From assembly GCF_901000735.1 (NCBI RefSeq), contig NC_081548.1, positions 2,046,001-2,110,000 of the forward strand: a stretch of DNA of 64,000 bases, read 5' to 3'. The DNA is from Corylus avellana. Lineage: Eukaryota; Streptophyta; Magnoliopsida; Fagales; Betulaceae. Position numbers and translations under genes: made by a program. How positions within the stretch are numbered: the first letter of the stretch is position 1; the number at the start of each line of letters is the position of its first letter. Positions 53,263 to 62,728 of this stretch are shown one piece after another. The notes under the pieces were generated by a model. That model was not told where the DNA came from. It saw only the letters and a list, made by a program, of their open reading frames with translations, and made no database searches.

Positions 53263-54276
53263 CTTATTTTGCTTCCCATATCTCTCTTTTGAAAATTTTC
53301 CTACCCCTGTTTTATCATGTAAGAAATAAATAAATAATCAATGAGAAGCAAAATATCTTGTACTTCTATGGAGGTCTGGTTAATTCTTCGATTGGATGTT
53401 GGAGTTGAAAAGAGTCTTATGTGAGACCCAGTTTTTAGATTAAATTTTTTGGATTTATATGTGACAAACACAAATACTTAGGTATTTGTATCGGCCCATT
53501 TTTGCGGGGCTCAAATATTTTTTTATGGATAAAGATTATCACTTTGTCTTTGCCTTAAATGAATGTTCACTTTTCTTCTTTTTTTTTTCTTTTTTTTTTT
53601 ATGAATAATAATAATTTAATTGAAAAAAGGGCAAAGCCCTCCAGACCCTAGCTTCTACTGCAATTTAGAAAACAAATTAGATCTACCATATTCTTTAAGA
53701 ATCTTTTAATGGTTGTTAAGTTCGGTTAAAAAAGAATCTTCAAAATGGTATATGTTTAATTTTAATTTGCATTGTTTGGATGAGTATTTTTTTTTATTAA
53801 AAAAAAATTAAACATAATGATAATAATAGTAATAATAATGACAACAACCACAATAATATCCTTTTCATTTTAAGCAAAATTGAGATGATCCATTTTATTG
53901 TCAAAACCAATCAAATCATATATGATAGGGTGTTAAGACTCATAATAATATGTGACAAATAATTAGCAGAATGACTTGAGAGTGAGAGTACCCAGCCTTT
54001 TAGGTAGATTAGGGCATTCCTATTTTTTTCTCTTTGTTTTTATAAAATAATATTCAAATATGACTAGAAGAATACGAAAAGAACACCTAACATTCTCTTA
54101 AATCCCAACAATAACAATGAAGTGGATTATCCAAACTTTCGAGTAGTGGACAAAAACAATTTCCATCAAATCCCTTTAAGAATCAACAAAATAGGTAAAC
54201 CATAAACAAAAGAACCAAACAAAAAAAATTTATTTTCAAAAATTTAATAGAACATTATGTCTAATTTCAAGAAATC
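53263..54276. repeat. AT-rich spacer shared with 6691-7564
   Basis: Non-coding; T- and A-runs and taataata microrepeats. It ends at ctaatttcaagaaatcat, where the segment duplicated at 9247 begins. Confidence 0.5.
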
Positions 54277-55740
54277 ATACTATGGGCTTGAAATGGGTCA
54301 TATATATGGGCCAAACATATGCCTATTTGGGCTTCTTCTTTTTTAAAAAAAATTCGGTTTCTTCATTTCTTTTCTTCCATCATTTTTTTAAAAAAAAACT
54401 TAATCTAAATAAAAGAAGACTTTTCCTACACCACACCATTGACTACGCACGCCTATTCAAGTTTTGCCACACAAACCTCAAAACTTATTCCTTTGTTCTT
54501 CAGACATTTTTCTGAACCATGCTTGGGCCATGGACGTCCTTGGGAGAAGGCGTCGGCACTGGGCGAAGGACAATGATTTTTGTGCTTGCTTTGAAAAAGG
54601 AGAATGAAAGAAAAAAGTGCATAGTAGCAGAATTGAACACTGGCGTTAGCCTAAAGGCTCTGATACCATATAGAATCACATAATTATCTAAAGAGATAAA
54701 GAAAAGAAAAGAGATGATATACATAGAATTAAGGTTCATCATATAGCTTTTTTGGCTACAATGATTTGAATCCAATATCATCCTAATCAAATTCCTTAAT
54801 TTTGGGTGATTTAATCTCATTGTATCATTTTCAAATCCCTAAATTTAAGGCAATCTAATCTCTATAAAATTTTTTTTTTAAAAAAAAAACATACTGGAGT
54901 CACAATCCCAACAACAAACCCATACCACATAGTATGATGTTTTCCCTTTGAAGGGTGACCCAAGCCCAAGGTGAAGGGAAAAGGAAAAAGACATGGTTGT
55001 TATTTAGTAAGTCAATAATGGGCTTGGCCCAAGGTCAATCAAATTAAGGTTTAAGGTTTTTGTTTTTGTCTATTTAAGTTTGTTTTTGTCCATACTCTAA
55101 TGAAGACAGTTTAATTTTAATTTTGCAGATTTTGTTAAAGGCACTTAGCAGTAGTTTGGCATTGTCTTTTCTTGCTTTTAAAGGTTTTTTTTTATTATTA
55201 TTTTTTTTTGGTGACCAAACAAAGTGTAAATATCTATGAAACACTTGAATGGTATAAGTTAAGAATCCAAAGCCAAATATTTTGTGTAAAATCCCCTTAA
55301 AATCATGATAATCTGGTATGATTGATAATTACATGTATTGGTGGAACAAATTAAGTGCTCTACCTAGTAAGGGATTAGTTGGAGTTGAAGTGAAGGATCA
55401 AGATTTTCTAGAATTTTTAGAGTTTTTTATGAATAATTACCAACTTAATTAGTAGTTATTATATTTATTTCATATGATAAAATTTAAACCATTAATTTTA
55501 AACCCAACGGTTAAAATTGAATAATGATATAAAGAGGTTGCACGAAGCAACAGCAATTGTCAAGCTGAACAAAGGGCAAAAAGGTCATTCCAAGCAGCAA
55601 AACAAAACACACGTGTCCCTTGTATCTTTACAAAAATCTCCATTACTCCATCAAGATCATCTATCTACCTCGAGTCCTTGTCTCCTTGACCGTCCCCACT
55701 GCATCAATCACCAGATCTGCTTCTTCTTCTTCCTCAGGAA
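54277..55740. repeat. 5' flank of gene I, duplicate of 9247-10510
   Basis: Includes LTR-element debris: aaaggctctgataccatata at about 54654-54674 contains the complement of a tRNA-Met primer-binding site, read on the minus strand. Then come a long AT-rich stretch and the leader shared with gene A (caattgtcaagctgaa..gggcaaaaaggtcattcc, about 55552). No separate gene is supported. Confidence 0.5.
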
Positions 55741-57582
55741 ATGGCTGCGACTGCTAAGTCTCTTACTTTCTTTTTCAATCATTTGCTTCTCGATCCTCAT
55801 TATTGTCGTGTAAGGGTTTCTTTCCATCCTCTAAATTTTCATTATTACTGTCGTTGTTTTAGTTCAACTTCTGCTAAAACTACAAATAGTGGTAGAGGTA
55901 ATGTTGAAAGCCCCAGTCAGTTCTTGAAAACTGTCAGAGATCGATGCAGATCTCGCCGCTTTAGGAATCTTGATGATGCCTTAGCCCTGTTTGATAGAAT
56001 GCTTCACATGCACCCTTTGCCTTCCATTGTCGATTTTAATCAATTGCTGGGTGCAATCGCAAGAATGAAGCATCACTCAACTGTTATTACTCTTATTAAA
56101 GAAATGGAACTGTCAGGAATTGCTCCCAATGTTTATGTTCTGAGTGTTTTGATTAATTGCTTCTGCCATTTGAACCGGGTGGATTTCGGCTTCTCTATTT
56201 TAGCAAGAATTTTGAAGCTTGGTTTTCAACCAGACTGTATAATTCTAAACACTCTTGTCAAGGGGCTTTGTCTTGAGAGTAAAATTGTTGAATCTGTGAA
56301 GTTGGTTAACAAAATGGAGAATATAGGCTATAAACCAAATACAGTTACCTACGGAACGGTAATGAATTGTTTGTGTAAAATAGGTAAGACAAATGAAGCT
56401 GTTGGGTTGCTTCGGAAAATGGAAGAAAGAAATCTTGATCTTGATGTAGTGCTGTATAGCACAATCATTGATAGTTTATGTAAGGACAGATTGGTAACTG
56501 AGGCTTTGACTCTTTTCTCTGAAATGACAAATAGAGGAATTCAGCCAGACGTTGTCACTTACAATTCTTTAATTCAAGGCCTATGCAATTTCGGTCGGTG
56601 GGAGGAGGTAACTAAACAATTGAATGAGATGGTGGAAAGGAAAATCATGCCAAATGTGAGGACATTCAACATATTGGTGGACACATATGGCAAAGAGGGG
56701 ATGTTGATAGAGGCTGAAAAAGTTTTTGATGTGATGAGTCAGAGAGGCATAGAGCCTAATGAGGTCACCTACAATTCTTTGATTGACGGTTATTGTTTGC
56801 AAAATAAAATGGATGAAGCTGTCAAAGCATTTAATACGATGGTTCGAAGGGGTTGTTCGCCTTCTGTTGTTAGCTATAGCATATTGATCAATGGATTTTG
56901 TAAGAACAAAAAAATTGACGAGGCAATAAGTCTACTTCGTGAAATGTCTAACACCGGAATTTTTCCCGATGTTGCCACTTACAACACTCTAATTGGAGGG
57001 TTTTGCCGAGTTGGAAGACCTAAAATTGCATTAGAGCTACTCCACGAGATGCAAGGTTGTGGCCAATCTCCAAATCTCCGAACTTGTGCTATTTTGTTAG
57101 ATGGCCTGTGTAAGAATCTACACTTTATTGAGGCAATGGCATTGTTTAAAGAGATGGAAGACAAAAGGATAGAACTTGATATTGTGATTTACAGCATCTT
57201 GATTGATGGTATGTGTAATGCTGGGAAACTTACAACTGCAAGTGAGTTATTTATTGCTCTTCCTACCAAAGGTTTGCAACCTAATGTTTGGACTTACAAT
57301 ATAATGATCAAAGGTCTTTGCAAAGAGGGACTACTAAATGAAGCGAGGGAATTATTTGAGAAAATGGAACAAGACGGTTGTTCACCTGACCATTTCACGT
57401 ATAACACAATCATCAAAGGCTTCTTGCAACATAATGAGACAGCATGGGCAGTGAAATATCTCAAGATGATGGTTGACAAGGGTTTCTCGGCAAATGCAAC
57501 CACTGCAACCATTTTGATCGACTTGATGTTTACTAATCAAGCAGATAAAACATTACAAGATTTTTTTCAAATATTCGTGTGA
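55741..57582 (+). CDS. RFL-type P-class PPR protein, intact (copy I)
   Basis: 613 residues from the family ATG (MAATAKSLTFFFNHLLLDPH), with the longer presequence type also seen in A and C (VRVSFHPLNFHYYCRCFSST), rich in Arg, Ser and aromatic residues and likely mitochondrial. Fourteen full 35-residue P motifs run to the stop after DFFQIFV. RNA-code residues of repeats 3, 4, 6, 7, 8, 9, 10 and 11 read S,D / N,N / S,D / N,N / N,N / N,S / S,D / N,N, so its predicted RNA preference clearly differs from A, D and J. It is the undamaged sister of pseudogene C. AATAAA is at 57652-57657. No lesion is seen; likely functional, target unknown. Confidence 0.94.
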   Translation: MAATAKSLTFFFNHLLLDPHYCRVRVSFHPLNFHYYCRCFSSTSAKTTNSGRGNVESPSQFLKTVRDRCRSRRFRNLDDALALFDRMLHMHPLPSIVDFNQLLGAIARMKHHSTVITLIKEMELSGIAPNVYVLSVLINCFCHLNRVDFGFSILARILKLGFQPDCIILNTLVKGLCLESKIVESVKLVNKMENIGYKPNTVTYGTVMNCLCKIGKTNEAVGLLRKMEERNLDLDVVLYSTIIDSLCKDRLVTEALTLFSEMTNRGIQPDVVTYNSLIQGLCNFGRWEEVTKQLNEMVERKIMPNVRTFNILVDTYGKEGMLIEAEKVFDVMSQRGIEPNEVTYNSLIDGYCLQNKMDEAVKAFNTMVRRGCSPSVVSYSILINGFCKNKKIDEAISLLREMSNTGIFPDVATYNTLIGGFCRVGRPKIALELLHEMQGCGQSPNLRTCAILLDGLCKNLHFIEAMALFKEMEDKRIELDIVIYSILIDGMCNAGKLTTASELFIALPTKGLQPNVWTYNIMIKGLCKEGLLNEARELFEKMEQDGCSPDHFTYNTIIKGFLQHNETAWAVKYLKMMVDKGFSANATTATILIDLMFTNQADKTLQDFFQIFV

Positions 57583-57848
57583 AAGCTTTATAGTTCTTCA
57601 ATGTGTAGGACAAATTTCATATTCTAACCTTTGCAGAGCCAATATGTAAGGAATAAATGCATATTTGTTGCAAGTCATTAAGGTGATCTTCCTTTCCGTG
57701 TCTTTTGGACTATTGTTGTGTATTGCTATTCCTATTTTGTTATGCTTTTTTACAAATATGTTTAGACTTGTGTTGTAATCAAAAAAACTTTTAAAGATTT
57801 TTTCAATTATTTTGTTGATGCAGAATATTGTTCATTTGGAGTTTGTTT
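57583..57848 (+). other. 3' flank of gene I
   Basis: Conserved RFL 3' flank with a putative poly(A) signal at 57652-57657; it matches 12353-12627. Confidence 0.5.
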
Positions 57849-58067
57849 GAAGCATATAGATTATTCAAGGAGATGCATGTTTGCTGATTTTTTAACGATG
57901 GCTGTTGTTTTATCTGGCTGTGCTCATCTGGGTTCTCTTGAAGAAGCACTAAAATACACATTTATGCTAAAGTTCACTACCTTTAGTACTCAAGTCCTCA
58001 TGTCACAGCAGCACTGATAGTCATGTATGCCAAGTGTGGAAGCATACTGAACGCCTTACAGGTATTC
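57849..58067 (+). pseudogene. Fragment of a PLS-class PPR gene (sister copy)
   Basis: Sister of 12628-12846, with the same frame breaks: EAYRLFKEMHVC, DFLTMAVVLSGCAHLGSLEE, then MYAKCGSILNALQVF. The breaks shared by both copies show that it was already dead before the C/I duplication. Confidence 0.8.
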
Positions 58068-58796
58068 TTTATTTATTTATTTTTTGATGAATGAACAATT
58101 TTATAGAAGTAAAATGCAAGTTCATAACACCAGAAATCTTGGTGACCCTCCGTTGGGTCACAAAGTGACCGTCCGTTGGGTCTTTGTGACCCAATGACCT
58201 GTAGGAATTTTGACAATTTTATTATTTTTTAAAAAAAAATGAGGGCATTATGGGAATTTCACACCCCTCCATTAGGATTTAACAGAAAATCCTAACGGAA
58301 GGGGGTAATTGAAAAAAATCAAAAAATTGATACACCAAATAGAGAGTTTTTTAATTTTGGGGTAGTCTTTGCAAAAGACATGACATTTTAGTGGTGTAAG
58401 TGAAGTTTCTCCTTATTTAAATGAGTAATGCCTTTAGGACAAGATGATAAAACATGGGGTCGTGTAGATAGCAATGTGAGTTTAGCAAAAGTTTTCGTAT
58501 ATAGTTATAGTTTATTTTAGTAGTTCTTCATGGTTGGAAAAATTGCTTGTATGGACTGTCGTATCAGTTGTTTCTGCATATTGAATTTGTGTATCTTACC
58601 CCTTTCCCATTATTAATTAGAAAATAATATAATAATAATAATAATTTGTATATCTCAAAGAAGTTTGGATGTTATAGTTGCTGTGGGTTGGGTATATTTT
58701 TGTTGTAATAATTGCTTATTTTGTTTTCTTTCTCTATTAATGACTGTTAGAACTTAGAAACTATAATTTACTGACTTTTTAAATCTTCATTCTCAG
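58068..58796. repeat. Spacer shared with 12847-13565
   Basis: Non-coding; same inverted gaccctccgttgggtc motif and taa microsatellite as the sister spacer. Confidence 0.5.
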
Positions 58797-59002
58797 CAAC
58801 CTCAATCCCAAAGTCATTATTCTAAGTCAGACAACCATGATTGGCGTGGTCGTTCTGCTCAGCTTCCTGCCTCTGCAGAGGAGAGATCTGAGATAATAAG
58901 GAGTTTTCTAAGGGATTCAAGTCAAGGCCCGCAGGAATTAAATAATGGCCATTGTCAGCCAAACTCCCAATTTGCAAGGCCTCAGATCTTAGTGGCCAAG
59001 GG
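58797..59002 (+). pseudogene. eIF4G fragment: exon upstream of MIF4G, open
   Basis: 206-nt exon with AG/GT borders and no internal stop: QSHYSKSDNHDWRGRSAQLP, then EERSEIIRSFLRDSSQGPQE and QPNSQFARPQILVAK. It is eIF4G-like as at 13566. Although open, it stands alone and is followed by only a fused remnant of MIF4G/MA3. Confidence 0.8.
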
Positions 59003-59261
59003 GTAACTGCTTACATGGTCTTGTTTTTACTGTACTGTTGTATGGTGTATAGAAGGGAAATTTGTTCATATATGTATTTTCCTGAGTTTCTGATCTAAAT
59101 AGTTGATAAGGTAGTTGAATCACTCGGGGGAGCACACTTGTAAAGGTTTAGATATAAGTAACAGTTGTAATTATTTTCAAGTAGGCATTCATTCATTTGG
59201 TATTGCCTGTTTCTTACTACAATTAGAATCTTTCTAAAAACTTTCTCGTGCAATTTTATAG

Positions 59262-59605
59262 GAGCTTTTGGGACAAAATGCTAAAACATGCCCAGCATAG
59301 GAGAATGTTGAGGCAATATGTCAAAACTGAGTCTCTTCTGAAGGAATATTTCAGTGTTCAGATGCTCGATGAAGCATTACAATGGGCAGTTGGTTCTTGC
59401 AGGGGTGTTAGACTTTCAAGGTTGTACAGGAAGTTCTGAAGAAGGCGGAAGATGATAGTTTTCGGACGGCCATCTTCGGTGGTGCTGCTGCACAAATCAT
59501 TAACTCAAGGCCTTCCGGGCAAAAAGTAGTGGCAATATTGCAGGGAGCTGAGATTCAGGCTTGTGAGAGTTTGCTCCCTTAATTCAAGCCGGTGTTACTT
59601 TGGTC
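59262..59605 (+). pseudogene. eIF4G fragment: MIF4G exon fused to MA3/C-terminal exon
   Basis: ELLGQNAKTCPA, a stop, NVEAIC, then KTESLLKEYFSVQMLDEALQ (MA3), a jump to LVLAGVLDFQ, and EDDSFRTAIFGG, INSRPSGQKVVAILQ and AEIQACESLL. It shares the internal deletion with 16409-16738, so the fusion is older than the duplication. This copy shows the locus as it was before the gag element inserted. Confidence 0.85.
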
Positions 59606-60183
59606 ATCAGAGGAAGCTATGCAGCATTTGGCAACTGCAGATATTGAAGAGTAGCCTTATTTTACTGTCCATACTTCTCCTTCGAAAATTTTCCTACCCC
59701 TTTGAGTGATAATTATTGAGTTTATCAGAAAAAAAATAAAAAATAAAAAAATTATTGAGTTGTATTTTTTTAACAAGTGAAGAACAAAATATCTTGTACC
59801 TCTATCGAGGTACAGAATTTTTGCATTAAATTTTGGATTTATATGTGACAAATACTTAGGTTTTTGTAACTGGTAATTTTTGTGGGGCTCAAATTTTTCT
59901 CTATGGATAAGGTTGATCACTTTGTATTCGGCTGAAATGAATGTCCGCATGTTCTTGGAGAATCTTTTAATGTTATGCTTGGAAGAAAATTTTACTGTTG
60001 CTTAGAATTTTAAAATTTGTGATCTATTAATTTTAATTTGTATTGTTTGGTGGACAAAAATATTTTCCATCAAATCCCTACAAGAAGAAGCAAACAAAAA
60101 ATATATATATATATATTTTCAAAAATTTAAGAGAAGATTATGTCTAATTTCAAGAAATCATACCAACATTATGGATGAGGAGG
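59606..60183. repeat. Spacer shared with 16739-17329 and 22991-23523
   Basis: Non-coding AT-rich spacer with the tatcttgtacctctatcgaggtaca segment and an AT microsatellite near 60100. Confidence 0.5.
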
Positions 60184-60522
60184 GAACCCCCAAAGTTTGG
60201 GACGATTTTTAATTTGATTTATAATGTTTCAATTTTTGCAATGCACTCCCTCAAATTTTCAAATTTTTGCAATTCGATCAATTTTATCCCAAAATTTTCA
60301 TATTGCCCCTAACTTTATATATATATATATATATATAAAATGGAAGTGCAAAAATGGTCAAATGGCCACCGATAAAAAATTATGGGCTATATGGAAATTT
60401 TTGAATAAAATTGGTCGAATTGCAAAATTTTGGAAGTTTGATGGGGTGCATTGCAAAAATTAAAACATTCGAGGTCGAATTGAAAATCATCCCAGACTTT
60501 GGGGAGTAAAATGTAATTTTTT
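60184..60522. mobile_element. Fold-back MITE upstream of gene J
   Basis: Third copy of the family at 17330 and 23524, with arms around an AT run (60318-60338). The outer left edge is truncated (begins aacccccaaagtttggg), so the target site is not visible. Confidence 0.7.
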
Positions 60523-60726
60523 TAAATTTAAAATATCAATTTTAATTTAATTTATAATTTTACACAAATAATTTTAATTTAATTTATAATTTTAAAATAT
60601 AGGGCACACAAGATAATGTCAAAGGGGGAGACGACTCACATGAGAGGAGAAAAAAAACAAGAAAACTGGAAAAGATGCGATAAAAAAGAAAATCAGCATC
60701 ACAAATCAACAACTCGGGGTATCGCG

Positions 60727-60761
60727 TAACAGAAACGTCGTCGTGTAATCCCGCGTATAAG
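60727..60761 (+). promoter_or_regulatory. Putative core promoter of gene J
   Basis: Conserved aacagaaacgtcgtcgtgta, then cccgcgTATAA (TATA at 60756), about 140 bp before the ATG. The acgtcgtcg part resembles CRE/bZIP-type sites; function is inferred. Confidence 0.45.
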
Positions 60762-60895
60762 AACCCAAACTTCCCCTCCCCTCCCCTACTACACTCCACA
60801 TATCTACTTCGTCTGCTTATTTTGTCGAGTCCTTTAAGGCACTGCATCATCAGATCTGCTTCTTCATCTGCTTATTTCTTCCACTTCATCAGGAA

Positions 60896-62728
60896 ATGGG
60901 TACGATTGCTAAGTCTACAAACTCTCTTGCTTTCTTCTTCAATCATTATTCTCATCTTAGGGTTTCTTCCAATGCTCAATTTTTTTATTATTATTGTCGT
61001 TGTTTTAGTGCTACTTCTGCCAAAACTACCAATAGTGGTAGAGATATTGTGGAAAGCCCCAATCAGTTCTTGAAATCTGTAAGAGATCGATGCAGATCTC
61101 GAAGCTTTAGGAATCTTGACGAGGCCTTAGGCCTGTTTGATAGAATGCTTCACATGCACCCTTTGCCTTCCATTGTGGATTTTACTCAATTGCTGGGTGC
61201 AATTGCAAGAATGAAGCATCACTCAACTGTTATTACTCTAATTAAAGAAATGGAACTGTCAGGAATTGCTCCCGATGCTTGTACTCTAGGGGTTCTGACT
61301 AATTGTTTCTGCCATTTGAACCGAGTGGATTTCGGCTTCTCTATCTTAGCAAGAATTTTGAAACTTGGTTTTCAACCAGACTCTATAATTCTAACAACTC
61401 TTGTCAAGGGGCTCTGTCTTCAGGGTAAAATTGTTGAAGCTATGAAGTTTGTTAAGGTAATGGAGAACAATGGCTATAAACCTAATACAATTACCTATGG
61501 AACATTAATGAATTGTTTGTGTAAAATAGGTAAGATCGGTGAAGCTATTGGGTTGCTTCGGAAAATGGAAGAAAGAAATCTTGAAATTGATGTAGTGCTT
61601 TATAATACAATCATTGATAGCTTATGTAAGGACAAATTGGTAACTGAGGCTTTGGCTTTTTTCTTTGAAATGACAAATAGAGGAATTAATCCAGACGTTT
61701 TCACTTACAATTCTTTAATTCAAGGCCTATGCAATTTTGGTCAATGGAATGAGGCAACTAAACTATGGAATGAGATGGTTGAAAGGAAAATCATGCCCGA
61801 TTTGCATACATTCAGCATATTGGTGGACACACTTGGCAAAGAAGGGAGGTTGACAGAGGCTAAAGAAGTTTTTGATGCGATGATTAAGAGAGGCATAAAG
61901 CCAAATGTAGTCACTTACAATTCTTTGATTGACGGTTATTGTCTGCAAAATAAAATGGATGAAGCTATCAAAACATTTAATACGATGGTTCGAAAGGGTT
62001 GTTCGCCTTGTGTTGTTAGCTATAACATATTGATCAATGGATATTGTAAGAACGGAAAAATTGATGAGGCAATGAGTCTATTTCGTGAAATGTCTAACAC
62101 CGGAATTTTTCCCAATGTTGCCACTTACAACACTCTAATTGGAGGGTTTTGCCGAGTTGGAAGACCTAAAATTGCATTAGAGCTACTCCACGAGATGCAA
62201 GGTTGTGGCCAACCTCCAGATATCCAAACTTGTGCTATTTTGTTAGATGGCCTATGTAAGAATCTACACTTTACGGAGGCAATGGCATTGTTTAAGGAGA
62301 TGGAAGACAAAAGGTTAGACCTTAATATTGTGATTTACAGCATCTTGATTGATGGTATGTGTAATGCTGGGAAACTTACGACTGCAAGTGAATTATTTAA
62401 TGCTCTTCCTACCAAAGGTTTTCAACCTAATGTTTGCACTTACACTATAATGATCAAAGGGCTTTGCAAAGAGGGACTGCTAAATGAAGCGATGGATTTA
62501 TTTGAGAAAATGGAAGAGAACGGCTGTTCACCTAACCATTTCACTTATAACACTATCATTCAAGGCTTCTTGCAACATTATGAGACATCATGGGCAGTGA
62601 AATATCTCCAGATGATGCTTGGCAAGGGTTTCTCGGCAAATGCAACCACTGCAACAATTTTAATCGACTTGATGTCTACTAATCGAGCAGATAAAACATT
62701 GCAAGATTTTTTTCAAATATCTGTGTGA
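60896..62728 (+). CDS. RFL-type P-class PPR protein, intact (copy J)
   Basis: 610 residues from the family ATG. The presequence (MGTIAKSTNSLAFFFNHYSHLR, then CRCFSATSAKTTNS) is of the shorter type and likely mitochondrial. Fourteen complete 35-residue P motifs and two partial ones end in DFFQISV. RNA-code residues of repeats 2, 4, 6, 7, 8, 10, 11 and 13 read T,D / T,N / N,D / N,D / S,N / N,N / N,D / S,N. It retains the conserved promoter element, a fold-back MITE about 370 bp upstream, and AATAAA at 62787-62792. It has no lesions and is the best candidate in the window for an expressed gene of the D/E/J subgroup. The 3' third appears identical to E, suggesting recent conversion or duplication. 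Confidence 0.94.
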   Translation: MGTIAKSTNSLAFFFNHYSHLRVSSNAQFFYYYCRCFSATSAKTTNSGRDIVESPNQFLKSVRDRCRSRSFRNLDEALGLFDRMLHMHPLPSIVDFTQLLGAIARMKHHSTVITLIKEMELSGIAPDACTLGVLTNCFCHLNRVDFGFSILARILKLGFQPDSIILTTLVKGLCLQGKIVEAMKFVKVMENNGYKPNTITYGTLMNCLCKIGKIGEAIGLLRKMEERNLEIDVVLYNTIIDSLCKDKLVTEALAFFFEMTNRGINPDVFTYNSLIQGLCNFGQWNEATKLWNEMVERKIMPDLHTFSILVDTLGKEGRLTEAKEVFDAMIKRGIKPNVVTYNSLIDGYCLQNKMDEAIKTFNTMVRKGCSPCVVSYNILINGYCKNGKIDEAMSLFREMSNTGIFPNVATYNTLIGGFCRVGRPKIALELLHEMQGCGQPPDIQTCAILLDGLCKNLHFTEAMALFKEMEDKRLDLNIVIYSILIDGMCNAGKLTTASELFNALPTKGFQPNVCTYTIMIKGLCKEGLLNEAMDLFEKMEENGCSPNHFTYNTIIQGFLQHYETSWAVKYLQMMLGKGFSANATTATILIDLMSTNRADKTLQDFFQISV

